In this document: positions 42,926 to 52,496 of the stretch, one piece after another
How positions within the stretch are numbered: position 1 is the stretch's first letter
How the letters are laid out: every line of letters starts with the position of its first letter
Assembly: GCF_006546825.1 (NCBI RefSeq)
Contig: NZ_VICC01000005.1
Span: forward strand, 1-64,000
Direction of reading: 5' to 3'
DNA: 64,000 bases
From: Actinomyces oris
GTDB lineage: Bacteria; Actinomycetota; Actinomycetes; Actinomycetales; Actinomycetaceae
Made by a program: the position numbers and the translations under genes
Notes under the pieces: model-generated
Seen by the model: only the letters and a program-made list of their open reading frames with translations
What the model was told of the DNA's origin: nothing
Database searches by the model: none

Positions 42926-43657
42926 TCAGGCGACGTCGGCGTGGACGATCTTGAGATCCGGCTCCGTGTCGACGGGCTGAGCCGAGCTGATCTGGCAGCC
43001 GTCAGGACCATTGGGCAGGAACTTGAGACGCTCGTAGGCGGCCGGGTCGGGGCCGACGACGGCCCGGAGGAAACCCTCGTGCATGGTGCACACCAGGTCG
43101 CGCGGCTGGTGGTTGCGGGTGATGAGCGGGCAGGAGCGCAGGACGACGCTGTCTCCGGAGACCTCTGGGGCGAAGCCCATGACCGCCAGGTAGGGGATGA
43201 GGGCGGTGACCCGGTCCACCTGCTCGCCGTCGACCGTGGGCTCAGCGATGGTGCCCGGGGTCAGCTCGGCCCACCGGCGACCGATCTCCAGAGCGGTGGC
43301 ACGGGCGTCCTCGCCCTCACCCAGGGTGTCGGCGATCGCGTCGAGCAGCAGCAGGTAGGCGTCGACCATCTGCTGGGGGTCGGGTGCCGTTGAGGCGTAG
43401 CGCAGGGCCGGGCGGCCCCGCTTGCCCGTCGGCTTGGTGGACACCGTGACGAACCCGGCGTCAACCAGGGCGTCGAGGTGCTCACGGACGGTGTTGTGGT
43501 GCAGGTTGAGTGCGCTGGCGACCTGAACGGCCGTCATCGCGTCGTGAGAAGCCTCCACGACCTCCAGGACGCGCCGGCGCGCCGCAGAGAGGTTGGCGCG
43601 TGCGGACAGGTCGCCCAGGGCGGGACGTGGAAGCGAAGGGGTCGGACGGTTGTGCAT
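42926..43657 (-). CDS. Winged-helix regulator with C-terminal cysteines
   Basis: 243 residues. N-terminal helix-turn-helix (ARRRVLEVVE, TAVQVASALNLHHNTVREHL, DAGFVTVSTKPTGKRGRPAL), then a helical region and a C-terminal domain with RSCPLI, LVCTMHEGFL and DGCQIS. The Cys-x13-Cys-x30-Cys pattern resembles SufR-like ArsR/DeoR-type repressors that bind an Fe-S cluster. Next to nirK it could sense NO or oxygen and control the nir operon; inference. A CRP-like dyad lies 78-93 bases upstream. Confidence 0.8.
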   Translation of the reverse strand: MHNRPTPSLPRPALGDLSARANLSAARRRVLEVVEASHDAMTAVQVASALNLHHNTVREHLDALVDAGFVTVSTKPTGKRGRPALRYASTAPDPQQMVDAYLLLLDAIADTLGEGEDARATALEIGRRWAELTPGTIAEPTVDGEQVDRVTALIPYLAVMGFAPEVSGDSVVLRSCPLITRNHQPRDLVCTMHEGFLRAVVGPDPAAYERLKFLPNGPDGCQISSAQPVDTEPDLKIVHADVA

Positions 43658-43734
43658 GTCCTGAGACTAACGCGCTTTCGCTTGTGGGAACCGTCAAAAT
43701 CGGTGTGTAGTTGAATCCTGCAACGGCTACGTGA

Positions 43735-43750
43735 TGTGACTTTTAGCACA
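43735..43750. promoter_or_regulatory. CRP/GlxR-like dyad upstream of the regulator
   Basis: TGTGA-CTTTTA-GCACA matches TGTGA-N6-TCACA in 9 of 10 positions. It is in the 261-base gap between rsgA (stop at 43919) and the regulator start. A cAMP/CRP-family regulator is expected in actinobacteria, but the assignment is by consensus only. Confidence 0.45.
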
Positions 43751-43918
43751 CCGTGTCCAATAATGGCTCTGGCGGAACGTGAAAAAAGTCAGTATTGACG
43801 CCGTTTTTGCTGGGTCGTTGCCCTGTTCCAGGGCAAACGGCTCTCAGGGTTATAGGGCCTACTGTCGACGAAACTGTGACGTGCCCTGAGGGGCTCGCGC
43901 GGCGCCGCCGGGAGTGTT

Positions 43919-45037
43919 TCAGGGCCGGGTGGGGTCCTCGGCCTCCAGTGAGGGGGCCAGCAGCCGGCGGAAGGACTCCACTCTCGCGTGCCGCTCCTCG
44001 GGAGCGGCCAAGGTTTCCGGGGCGTCCGGCCCGTCCGCCGTGCTCGCCCACTCATCCAGGGCGCAGTCGACGACGCCCACCTCATGGGTGCAGCCCCGCG
44101 GACAGTCCTCGGCCACGCGGGCCAGGTCCGGAAAGCCCCTCAGAACGTCGGCGCTGCCGACGTGGGAAACCCCGAAAGAACGCACGCCGGGGGTGTCGAT
44201 GACCCAGCCGCCCCCGGGCAGCTCGAGGGCCTGAAGACTGGTGGAGGTGTGGCGGCCCCGGCCGGTGACCTCGTTGACGTGCCCGGTGGCGCGGTCGGCC
44301 CCGGGCACGAGCGCGTTGATGAGCGTGGACTTACCGACCCCGGAGTGGCCCACGAGGACCGAGACGGCACCGTCAAGCGCTTGGCGGACCGCTTCGACAC
44401 CGTCGTCGGGCCGCTCGCCGCAGACCTGTGAGGGCCCGGTCTCGGGGCCGTGGGGGCGCAGTCGCGTGGCCAGGCAGCGCACACCCAGGGGGCTGTAGAG
44501 GCCCGTCAGCGGGGCGGCGTCGGCCAGGTCGGTCTTGGTGAGCACGATGAGCGGCTCCATGCCGGCGTCGTAGGCGGCCACGAGGTAGCGGTCGATCATG
44601 CGTGGGCGCGGCTCGGGGTCGGCCACGGCGGTGACGATGACGAGCTTGCCGGCGTTGGCGACGATCGCCCTTTCGGTGCCGGCTCCGTCCCCGTCCTCGG
44701 CGCTGCGGCGCAGCAGGGTGGTGCGCTCCTCGATGCGAACCATGCGCGCCAGGGTGCCTTTGCGGCCGCTGGTGTCCCCGACGACGGCGACCCGGTCGCC
44801 GACGACGACCTTGCCCCGCCCCAGCTCGCGGGCCTTCATGGCGGTGATGTTGCCGCTGGAGTCCTCAGTGAGGCTCGGGTCGTCCAGGCGGATCCGGTAG
44901 TGGCCGCGGTCGATGCGGGTGACCATGCCCAGGGCCGCGTCGGCGTGGCTGGGGCGCTGCTTGGTGCGGGGGCGCGAGCCCCGGCCGGGGCGGACCCTCA
45001 CGCGCGGATCGTCGGTACCGATGTCGCGGCGGGCCAT
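43919..45037 (-). CDS. rsgA: Ribosome small-subunit assembly GTPase RsgA
   Basis: 372 residues: N-terminal OB fold (about 35-110), circularly permuted GTPase with G4-type TKTDLA before G1 GHSGVGKST and G3 DTPG, and a C-terminal zinc finger (CPRGCTHEVGVVDC). Assists late 30S maturation. Its ATG overlaps the aroA stop (ATGA), the usual aroA-rsgA pair of actinobacteria. The N-terminal 35 residues are Arg-rich. Confidence 0.95.
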   Translation of the reverse strand: MARRDIGTDDPRVRVRPGRGSRPRTKQRPSHADAALGMVTRIDRGHYRIRLDDPSLTEDSSGNITAMKARELGRGKVVVGDRVAVVGDTSGRKGTLARMVRIEERTTLLRRSAEDGDGAGTERAIVANAGKLVIVTAVADPEPRPRMIDRYLVAAYDAGMEPLIVLTKTDLADAAPLTGLYSPLGVRCLATRLRPHGPETGPSQVCGERPDDGVEAVRQALDGAVSVLVGHSGVGKSTLINALVPGADRATGHVNEVTGRGRHTSTSLQALELPGGGWVIDTPGVRSFGVSHVGSADVLRGFPDLARVAEDCPRGCTHEVGVVDCALDEWASTADGPDAPETLAAPEERHARVESFRRLLAPSLEAEDPTRP

Positions 45038-46461
45038 CAGGCACCGTCTCCCGGGGTCTCCAGCTCACGGTGCGATGCGCCGTCCGGTCCGGTGCCGCCC
45101 TCACCGGCGGTGGCCAGCATGGCGGCCCACAGGTCCGTGAAACCGGGCAGCGTCTTGGAGGTGCACTCGACGTCGTCCAGGCTGACCCCGTCCACGCCCA
45201 GGCCGATGATGGCGGCGAAGGTCGCCATCCGGTGGTCGGCGTAGGAGCGCAGGGCGGCGCCGTGCAGCGGTGCGGGGCGGATGATGAGCCCGTCAGGGAT
45301 TTCCTCGGCGTCCCCGCCCAGGAGGCGGATCTGGGTGGCCAGGGCTGCCAGGCGGTCGGTCTCGTGCCCGCGCAGGTGCGCGATGCCGGTGAGGGCGCTG
45401 GTGTGGCCCTGTGTTCCGGCGAGGGTGGCCAGGGCCGCCACGGTGGGGGCCAGTTCGCCGACGTCGGACAGGTCCGCGTGGATCCCGGTCAGCCGCCCGG
45501 TGCCGTGGGCCGTGAGCAGCCCGTCGGTGAGCGTCACCTCGCCGCCCAGGCGGGGGAGGAGCTCGCGCCAGGCGTCCCCAGCCTGGGTCGTGGACGTAGG
45601 CCAGTGAGGGACGCTCACCCGGCCCCCGGCCACGAGGGCAGCCGCCAGGAAGGGGCCGGCGTTGGATAGGTCCGGTTCGATCATCACCTGCCCGCCGCGT
45701 GGGCGGCCGGGGTAGACCCGCCAGGTGCGCTCGCCGTCGCCGGCCCCGGGGGCGGGCTCCTCGACGGCGATGCCCCGCTCGCGCAGCGTCGCCACTGTCA
45801 TGCCCACGTGCGTCAGCGAGGGCACCGGCCCGGTGGGGGTGAGCTCCAGGCCACCGGGCAGGAGAGCACCCAGAAGCAGGAGGGCGGAGACGAACTGGGA
45901 AGAGGCCGAGCCATCGACCGCCACGCGGGCGCCCTCGGCTCGCAGGAGGGCGCCGTCGCCGGGGCCGACACGGAAGGGCAGGAAGCCGGGCTTACCGAGG
46001 TGGCTGATCTCAGCTCCCAGGTCGGCCAGCGCGTCGAGCAGCGGCGCCATGGGGCGGCACCGGGCGGCCTCGTCCCCGTCGAAGAGGACCGGGGCGTCGG
46101 CCAGGGCGGCCAGGGCGGGCACGAAGCGCATGACGGTCCCGGCCAGGCCGACGTCGATGCGTCCGACGCCGTCGGATCCGGTCTGCACGTGCAGCGGCAG
46201 GGGAGCCGGCGTGACGCGCAGCCGGGTGCCGGAGCCGTCCAGGTCCTCGAAGCGTGAACCGAGCACGCTCAGGGCGGCGAGCATGAGCTCGGTGTCGCGC
46301 GAGCGCAGCAGCCCGGTAAGCGTGGTCGGCGCGTCAGCGACGGCGGCCAGCAGCAGGGCCCGCGCACTCAGCGACTTCGACCCCGGCAGCTCCACGACGG
46401 CGTCCAGCGCCCCCGCCGCCACCGGGGCCCGCCAGGGTGCGGACTTGGAGAATGAATCCAT
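45037..46461 (-). CDS. aroA: 3-phosphoshikimate 1-carboxyvinyltransferase (EPSP synthase)
   Basis: 474 residues from ATG 46461. Conserved shikimate/PEP-binding stretches: LPGSKSLSARALLLAA, GLAGTVMRFVPALAAL, DGSASSQFVSALLL, EPDLSNAGPFLAAALVAGG and SYADHRMATFAAIIGL. Sixth step of the shikimate pathway. Upstream DNA becomes abruptly AT-rich at about 46470, the edge of an island. Confidence 0.96.
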   Translation of the reverse strand: MDSFSKSAPWRAPVAAGALDAVVELPGSKSLSARALLLAAVADAPTTLTGLLRSRDTELMLAALSVLGSRFEDLDGSGTRLRVTPAPLPLHVQTGSDGVGRIDVGLAGTVMRFVPALAALADAPVLFDGDEAARCRPMAPLLDALADLGAEISHLGKPGFLPFRVGPGDGALLRAEGARVAVDGSASSQFVSALLLLGALLPGGLELTPTGPVPSLTHVGMTVATLRERGIAVEEPAPGAGDGERTWRVYPGRPRGGQVMIEPDLSNAGPFLAAALVAGGRVSVPHWPTSTTQAGDAWRELLPRLGGEVTLTDGLLTAHGTGRLTGIHADLSDVGELAPTVAALATLAGTQGHTSALTGIAHLRGHETDRLAALATQIRLLGGDAEEIPDGLIIRPAPLHGAALRSYADHRMATFAAIIGLGVDGVSLDDVECTSKTLPGFTDLWAAMLATAGEGGTGPDGASHRELETPGDGA

Positions 46462-46853
46462 GTCCGTAGTATGCCAGAAGGGTGTAATATGTTGATGTTT
46501 CGATAAAAAGGCTCGAAGGAGTGTCTTACGTATCGTTCGAAGATGAATTCGCCAGCAAGCGATGAAGCCGATCATCACAGGAATGTGGTTGAAGCCATGA
46601 AGAAGCTGTCGTTGAATGGTCTGCAGCGAGATAGTCTACTACATAAATGGGATTAAGTCTTTTGTGCTGTCTAACTTGATGGATGCAGAGAGCATTCGTC
46701 GCCATGCCGTATGTTACTAGTGTATTGTTGTTCAGTTTGATGCCTTAGTCGTGGAGGTGTGGCAGCGAATCAACAGCTTCTTGTACTCCCTTGTGCTGAG
46801 AGTCAGTAGTTTGTTCTGCATAATTTACTAATCGATCCTGCAAGGACAGTTTG
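46462..46853. other. AT-rich intergenic region, left edge of island
   Basis: About 390 bases, visibly lower in GC than aroA. A 67-codon minus-strand frame (46745-46948) overlaps the next gene and has no support. Nothing else recognised; it likely holds promoters for aroA (left) and the orphan membrane gene (right). Confidence 0.4.
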
Positions 46854-48164
46854 ATGTCGATAACGCAACTTAAAACACCACTATCTCCCCCAAGCCCCCG
46901 GGAGTCGTTCTGGAAAAGTATATTTGTTGCCGCAATAATAGGCTTCACGATACTCCAGTTTTTCTATGTTGTGACAGGAGTGCGGAAGGGTTTAACTCCG
47001 GAAACATATGATTTCTTCAAGGATTACCTAAGTCGATGTCTTGAGAACATCTCTCAAGGCAGCATTAAGGAGTACCTCATTCCAGTAGAAACATGGATTT
47101 CAGCAGCAACAATTTCTTTGACTACAATTAAGCAGAAGCAATGGAGTGATATCCGAAACTACACAACAGGCCGGCTGGAGTGGGAAATTAAGAAGAAAAA
47201 ATCACTATTCTATGCGTTTGCATCGCTGGCCTCTGTTTCGGCCGTTATTGCGGCAATTGGAACCGTGTGCTTGTATAAGGATCCTTCGGTTGAGACCTGG
47301 TTTCTCTCGTTCGTGCTCTGGTTCGCGTTCTACATCATTTCACGCATACCGTCATTCATGGAGGGAGAAAATATCGAATTGTCACTTATCTACGCCGAAG
47401 CAATCAAGGCTTTAGGGAGGTCCTATTTGTTGTCAGACGGCCTCAAAAGTATTGGGAGAAGGGGTGTGGGGGGAGGGGTGTATCAGCATGAAGAGTCGAG
47501 GAAGTTCAGGGTGGGGGAGTGGTTTAAACAGTTCTACACTGCTCCGGCTATTGTAACCATTTCATTAACAATACTCACCGTTTTTCTGTTGGGTTTTAAT
47601 AACCATTTTTCTTTTCCGGTGGCTATGATAGCCATTGCGCCGTCCGTCTTGATTCTGCTCTTTAAGATATTTGTCGCACCGGCGATAGTTAGGAGGTTTG
47701 TTGTAGGGGTTGACATAGAGACGACTCTTCAAGTGATGGCGTATGTCGAAATCTTTGTATTTGTGTTCGTTTCGGCTTGTTTTGATGAGCTTAGTCGCCA
47801 TAAAGTGGCACACCCGAATCAGTGGTACATAGACGTGTTCAATGTGTATGGAATTCCGGCTGCGGTGTTACTCTGGGTGTGTGTCGCACTGTCCTTGTCT
47901 CTTGTCGCCCTCGCGATATTTCTCCTATCTGTGCCCAAGTGTTTAGGGTGGTCGATGACTCAAAAGATAGTCTGGTCTCGCTCCTTCGATTTATGTCACA
48001 CTAAACTACTCAAATCTAATGATAAATTCTGCAGGGAAACTCGTGTCAAACTACAGGGGTTGAATGTCGATGGACTTCTAAATTCTATAGAATCCGAACA
48101 TCTCTCGGAGGGTCATAGAACGAGGTACCTCATAAGGTTCGCGGCCGGCGACTCCCTAGGGTGA
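46854..48164 (+). CDS. Orphan multi-span membrane protein in AT-rich island
   Basis: 436 residues from ATG 46854 (AAGGA nine bases upstream; the adjacent TTG is less likely). About seven hydrophobic segments, including SIFVAAIIGFTILQFFYVV, FYAFASLASVSAVIAAIG, TWFLSFVLWFAFYIISRI, IVTISLTILTVFLLGF, FPVAMIAIAPSVLILLFKIF, VEIFVFVFVSACF and AAVLLWVCVALSLSLVALAI, with cytosolic-looking charged loops and a soluble C-terminal tail. Not recognised. Codon use is far more A/T-rich than its neighbours, so it was probably acquired horizontally. Possible membrane component of a defence or competition module, but there is no partner gene beside it. Confidence 0.75.
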   Translation: MSITQLKTPLSPPSPRESFWKSIFVAAIIGFTILQFFYVVTGVRKGLTPETYDFFKDYLSRCLENISQGSIKEYLIPVETWISAATISLTTIKQKQWSDIRNYTTGRLEWEIKKKKSLFYAFASLASVSAVIAAIGTVCLYKDPSVETWFLSFVLWFAFYIISRIPSFMEGENIELSLIYAEAIKALGRSYLLSDGLKSIGRRGVGGGVYQHEESRKFRVGEWFKQFYTAPAIVTISLTILTVFLLGFNNHFSFPVAMIAIAPSVLILLFKIFVAPAIVRRFVVGVDIETTLQVMAYVEIFVFVFVSACFDELSRHKVAHPNQWYIDVFNVYGIPAAVLLWVCVALSLSLVALAIFLLSVPKCLGWSMTQKIVWSRSFDLCHTKLLKSNDKFCRETRVKLQGLNVDGLLNSIESEHLSEGHRTRYLIRFAAGDSLG

Positions 48165-48409
48165 AGATGTCTAGCCATCCCTTTGCCCGGGGAAGTGGAG
48201 GTGATGTCCGACTCTACCGCGAGTGCTCTGCTGAGCCAGTCCCTGGCCTGGGTTCTCAAGAACGTCACCACCAGTCCGCGACAGCGGAGGAGTGTGCCAC
48301 AGGCTGTTCACGGTCTTGTCTGTCGTTGCGGAAGGGGTGATCACAGGCTGTCGCAGTCTGACGACGATATGGGAGCGTACCACCGGCCCGGACCTGAATC
48401 ATGATACTG
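48165..48409. other. Region between orphan gene and hairpin
   Basis: Base composition returns to GC-rich. Short frames on both strands (for example 48183-48404) resemble nothing known; they may be the remains of an insertion or of a gene truncated when the island entered. No feature claimed. Confidence 0.35.
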
Positions 48410-48480
48410 AATCGCGTCGGGTTTGATGGAGGGAGTGATCGTTCCGTGTTATCACTGCCTCTATCAAACCCGACGCGATT
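48410..48480. repeat. Long inverted repeat: 30-bp stem, 11-base loop
   Basis: AATCGCGTCGGGTTTGAT pairs perfectly with the sequence ending at 48480, and pairing continues through GAGG and AGTGAT/ATCACT with one mismatch and one G-U. It lies 3 bases beyond the idh stop. No T-run, so it is not a standard terminator; it could be an insertion-element end, an RNA-stabilising 3' structure or an island boundary. Confidence 0.7.
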
Positions 48481-48483
48481 TAC

Positions 48484-50760
48484 TCATTGCAGCGCCTCGA
48501 TGACGGTGTTGAGGGTGGTCGAGGGTCGCATGGCGGCGTCGGTCAGGGCCGCATCGGGGCGGTAGTAGCCGCCGATGTCCACCGGGGAGCCCTGGACGGT
48601 CAGGAGCTCGGCCTGGATCGTGTCATTGAAGGCCTCGAGCTGCTGGGCGATCGGGGAGAAGACGGCGGCGAGTTCGGGGCTGGTCTCCTGCGCGGCCAGC
48701 TCGCGGGCCCAGTACAGGGCCAGCCAGGCGTGCGAGCCGCGGTTGTCGATCTGCCCCAGGCGGCGTGCCGGGGAGCGGTTCTCCTCCAGCAGCCGGGCCG
48801 TGGCGGCCTCCAGGGCGTCGGCCAGGATCTCGGCGCGCTCGTTGCCGCTGACCTGGGCCACGTGGTGGAAGGCCTCCGCCAGGGCCAGGAACTCACCCAG
48901 GGAGTCCCAGCGAAGGTAGTCCTCCTCGAGGAGCTGGCGCACGTGCTTGGGGGCCGAGCCCCCGGCGCCGGTCTCATAGAGGCCGCCGCCATTCATCAGC
49001 GGCACCACCGAGAGCATCTTGGCGCTCGTGCCCAGCTCGAGGATGGGGAAGAGGTCCGTGTTGTAGTCGCGCAGCACGTTGCCGGTCACCGAGATCGTGT
49101 CCTCGCCGCGGCGGGCGCGCTCCAGGGACAGGCGCGTGGCCGCCACCGGGTCCAGCACGCGGATGTCCAGGCCCTCGGTGTCCTCATCTGCCAAGTAACG
49201 ATTCACCAGGTCGATGAGGACGGCGTCGTGCCCGCGCTCGGGGTCCAGCCAGAAGACGGCCGGGGCGCCGGTGGCCCGGGCCCGCGTGACCGCCAGGTGC
49301 ACCCAGTCGCGCACGGGGGCGTCCTGCGTGGTGCAGGCCCGCCAGATGTCGCCGGTGGCCACCTCGTGGGACAGCAGCACCGCACCGGGCTCGGCGCCCG
49401 CCCCCTCGACCACGACGACCTCCACGGTGCCGTCGGCCGGGATGAGGAAGGTCTTGTCGTGGCTGCCGTACTCCTCGGCCTTGCGAGCCATGAGACCCAC
49501 ATTGGGCACCGAGCCCATGGTGGCCGGGTCCAGAGCCCCGTGGGCGCGGCAGTCATCGATGACGGCCTGGTAGACCCCGGCGTAGGAGGAGTCCGGGATG
49601 ACGGCGAGCGTGTCCGCGGTCTGGCCGTCCGGCCCCCACAGGTGGCCGCCGGCCCGGATCATGGCGGGCATGGAGGCGTCGATGATGACGTCACTGGGCA
49701 CGTGCAGGTTCGTGATGCCGCGATCGGAGTCCACCATGGACAGGCGCGGTCCGGCGGCCAGCTCGGCCTCGATGGCGGCGCGGATCTCCTCGCCCTGGGG
49801 CAGCGAGTCCAGCCCCGCCAGGATCGAGGCCAGCCCGTCCTCGGCCCGCAGACCCGCCTCGGCCAGGACCCTCCCGTAGGTGGAGAAGACCCCCGGCAGG
49901 GCGGCGCGCACCGCGTGACCGAAGATGATCGGGTCGGAGACCTTCATCATCGTGGCCTTGAGGTGCACCGACAGCAGCAGGTCCTCATCCTTGGCGGCGG
50001 ACACCTGCTGGGCGAGGAACTCATCCAGGGCGGCGGCACTCATGAAGGTGGCGTCCACGACCTCCCCGGCCGTCACCGGCAGTGACTCCCGCAGAACGAT
50101 CGGCTCGCCGCCGTCGGCCGGGCGCAACCGGATCTGCAGGGTGCCGGCCTCGGGCACGACGACGCTGCGCTCATTGCGTCGGAAGTCCCCGGCCCCCATC
50201 GTGGCCACGCGGGTGCGCGACTCGGGCGACCAGGCCCCCATCGAGTGCGGGTGGGAGCGGGCGTAGGCCTTGACGGCCGCCGGGGCACGCCGGTCCGAGT
50301 TGCCCTCACGCAGGACGGGGTTGACAGCGCTGCCCTTGACGGCGTCGTAGGCGGCGCGCGCCTCGTGCTCGGCGGGCGTGGCCGGGGAATCGGGGTAGTC
50401 GGGGATCTCGTGGCCCAGGGCCTGAAGCTCGGCGATGGCGGCCTTGAGCTGCGGCAGGGAGGCCGAGATATTGGGCAGCTTGATGATCGTGGCCGCCGGG
50501 GACTGGGTGAGCTCACCCAGGCGAGCCAGGTCGTCGTCGGCCAGGGAGAATGCCGCCAGGATGCGTCCCGCCAGCGAGATGTCCGCCGTGCCCACGCTCA
50601 CGCCCGCCCGCTGGGCGAAGCCGCGCACGATCGGCAGGAAGGAATGGGTCGCCAACATCGGGGCCTCATCGGTCCAGGTGTAGATGATGTCGGGCTGGGC
50701 AGCCTGCTCCGACTGGGATGACTGGCTTGCCTGAGCCGGCTGGGCGGACTGGACGGTCAT
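48484..50760 (-). CDS. icd: Isocitrate dehydrogenase, NADP-dependent, monomeric
   Basis: 758 residues, the size of the single-chain IDH-II type (about 740). Typical segments: [20 protein letters not shown] at the N-terminus, [38 protein letters not shown] and [14 protein letters not shown]. Oxidatively decarboxylates isocitrate to 2-oxoglutarate, which supplies the decarboxylase encoded at 54940-58767. The first 24 residues are a Gln/Ser-rich extension. ATG has GGGAG five bases upstream. Confidence 0.96.
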   Translation of the reverse strand: MTVQSAQPAQASQSSQSEQAAQPDIIYTWTDEAPMLATHSFLPIVRGFAQRAGVSVGTADISLAGRILAAFSLADDDLARLGELTQSPAATIIKLPNISASLPQLKAAIAELQALGHEIPDYPDSPATPAEHEARAAYDAVKGSAVNPVLREGNSDRRAPAAVKAYARSHPHSMGAWSPESRTRVATMGAGDFRRNERSVVVPEAGTLQIRLRPADGGEPIVLRESLPVTAGEVVDATFMSAAALDEFLAQQVSAAKDEDLLLSVHLKATMMKVSDPIIFGHAVRAALPGVFSTYGRVLAEAGLRAEDGLASILAGLDSLPQGEEIRAAIEAELAAGPRLSMVDSDRGITNLHVPSDVIIDASMPAMIRAGGHLWGPDGQTADTLAVIPDSSYAGVYQAVIDDCRAHGALDPATMGSVPNVGLMARKAEEYGSHDKTFLIPADGTVEVVVVEGAGAEPGAVLLSHEVATGDIWRACTTQDAPVRDWVHLAVTRARATGAPAVFWLDPERGHDAVLIDLVNRYLADEDTEGLDIRVLDPVAATRLSLERARRGEDTISVTGNVLRDYNTDLFPILELGTSAKMLSVVPLMNGGGLYETGAGGSAPKHVRQLLEEDYLRWDSLGEFLALAEAFHHVAQVSGNERAEILADALEAATARLLEENRSPARRLGQIDNRGSHAWLALYWARELAAQETSPELAAVFSPIAQQLEAFNDTIQAELLTVQGSPVDIGGYYRPDAALTDAAMRPSTTLNTVIEALQ

Positions 50761-50982
50761 GAGTGCTCCCTAGCGTGTCGATGACGTGTCTGCGCGTGGT
50801 GGTCAGTGGTGCGGGGTGTCAGGGCACCGCGACCGGTCGGAAGTGGACCGGGGCGAGAGTAGCCGCCGCCTGTGACGCCCAGGTGACAGGTGCCGGGGCG
50901 CTCCGGAAGGTGACGGTGACGAGCCGACGTCGGACCCGTGCCCGGAGCCAACGGGTGACGATCCGGGGTCGACCAGAGTGAC

Positions 50983-51483
50983 TCAGGCAGTCACGTAGCG
51001 CTGCTGAACGGCCTGCTGAGCGGCCTGTATCGCCTCACGCTGCTGGCGGGCGTTGCGCACCTGCCAGGCCAGGGACGGCCTGCCCTGACGGTCGACGGCG
51101 GCCAGCGCGAGCCCGGCCCCCAGGGCGGCCCCGCGCAGCAGCCCGGAGAGGGCCTCCTTGCGGGCCTGCGTCCCCTTGACCGCCCAGACGGGGTTGTTGA
51201 CCACGGTGAGGGGCACATTGAGGGCCGCCAGGATGGTGGCGTTCGTACGGGGTGCCCGCCCGGCGGCCAGCCCCAGCCCGGCCACGAGGCTCACGGCACC
51301 CGAGGCGCGGGTGAGCAGCCGGGCGTCGGAGGCCAGCACGGGCGGCAGACCGACCCGCTCCAGCGTCGGGGCGACCTTCTCGAACTTCTCCACGTGGCGC
51401 GAGGGGCGCACCAGGGCGTCGAGTCCATCGACGATGAAGGGCGCGGCGAGCATGGGGCGGGCGAAGGAGCGCAGAATGTTCAT
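50983..51483 (-). CDS. DoxX-family membrane protein
   Basis: 166 residues from ATG 51483 (GGATGGGGG upstream). Four weak hydrophobic segments in the DoxX layout: [43 protein letters not shown] and [17 protein letters not shown]. DoxX proteins join oxidoreductase and thiol-stress complexes in actinobacteria. It is divergent from sigR, the thiol-stress sigma factor, which fits such a role. Confidence 0.8.
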   Translation of the reverse strand: MNILRSFARPMLAAPFIVDGLDALVRPSRHVEKFEKVAPTLERVGLPPVLASDARLLTRASGAVSLVAGLGLAAGRAPRTNATILAALNVPLTVVNNPVWAVKGTQARKEALSGLLRGAALGAGLALAAVDRQGRPSLAWQVRNARQQREAIQAAQQAVQQRYVTA

Positions 51484-51565
51484 GCCCCCATCCTGACCTA
51501 CGCGGGCGGCTCGGGCCAGCGATATCGCTGCTCGAACGTGGTGCGTGCCTCGCTCAGGGCGGACG

Positions 51566-51593
51566 GGGAATGAAATCGGGGCGCCATCGTGTT
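51566..51593 (+). promoter_or_regulatory. Candidate SigR-type autoregulatory promoter
   Basis: GGGAAT at 51566-51571 and GTT at 51591-51593 separated by 19 bases match the SigR/SigH consensus (GGGAAT-N18/19-GTT). It lies 235 bases before the chosen sigR start and just before an in-frame ATG at 51603. Confidence 0.55.
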
Positions 51594-51827
51594 GGCCGGG
51601 GCATGAGCATCCAGCAGTCGATCGTGTCGCCGTCGAGCCGGACCGCCCGCCGGCGGGGCGCACCGCCGAGCGGGCCGCGAGGCCGCCGTGAGCGGCCCGG
51701 CCGGCAGGGAATGCGCCGCCTGCACGCCGTCCCGCTGGGACGGCCCGTCGCGATGACCGAGACGATGACCAAGGCTCGTGGCGTCGGTTGGGCCGAAGAC
51801 TCCCCGGGCACGTTAGGCTCGTGGCTG

Positions 51828-52496
51828 ATGACGGACATCGACGACCACACTGATGAGATCACCCTGGATGAGGTGATCGATCCTGACGATGGCGCGCGCG
51901 ATCTGGACCGGGCGCCGGCCGATGAGGACGAGGCCGCCCGGGCCGCCCGCTTCGAGGCCGAGGCCCTGCCCTACCTCGACCAGCTCTACGGCGCCGCCCT
52001 GCGTATGACCCGCAACCGGGCCGATGCCGAGGACCTCGTGCAGGACGCCTATGCCAAGGCCTTCGGCTCCTTCCACCAGTACCGGCCCGGCACCAACCTC
52101 AAGGCCTGGCTCTACCGGATCCTGACCAACACCTTCATCAACTCCTACCGCAAGAAGCAGCGTGAGCCGCTCCAGTCCGACGCGGAGACGGTCGAGGACT
52201 GGCAGCTGCACCGGGCCGCCTCCCACGACTCGGTGGGGCTGCCCAGCGCGGAGAACCTCGCCCTGGACGCTCTGCCGGACTCCGACATCAAGGACGCCTT
52301 GGGCCAGCTCACCGAGGACCGGCGCCTGGCCGTCTACCTGGCGGACGTGGAGGGCTTCTCCTACAAGGAGATCGCCGAGATCATGGACACGCCCATCGGG
52401 ACCGTCATGTCCCGGCTGCACCGAGGTCGCCGCCAGCTGCGCGAGCTGCTGGCCGACTACGCCCGAGAGTACGGATATGGGGAGGAGGAGAAATGA
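51828..52496 (+). CDS. sigR: Thiol-oxidative-stress ECF sigma factor SigR/SigH
   Basis: 222 residues from ATG 51828. Region 2: [57 protein letters not shown]; region 4: [51 protein letters not shown]. The ORF remains open upstream past ATGs at 51603 and 51753, so a longer form like Streptomyces SigR' is possible. Stop overlaps rsrA (ATGA). Confidence 0.93.
   Translation: MTDIDDHTDEITLDEVIDPDDGARDLDRAPADEDEAARAARFEAEALPYLDQLYGAALRMTRNRADAEDLVQDAYAKAFGSFHQYRPGTNLKAWLYRILTNTFINSYRKKQREPLQSDAETVEDWQLHRAASHDSVGLPSAENLALDALPDSDIKDALGQLTEDRRLAVYLADVEGFSYKEIAEIMDTPIGTVMSRLHRGRRQLRELLADYAREYGYGEEEK

Noticed and set aside
46745-46948. 67-codon minus-strand frame in the AT-rich gap
   Set aside because: Overlaps the start of the orphan membrane gene on the other strand, no ribosome site and no similarity seen.
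48183-48404. Short plus-strand frame of 73 codons before the long hairpin
   Set aside because: A GC-rich minus frame of equal length overlaps it; neither looks like a known protein. A transposase remnant was considered but no motif supports it.
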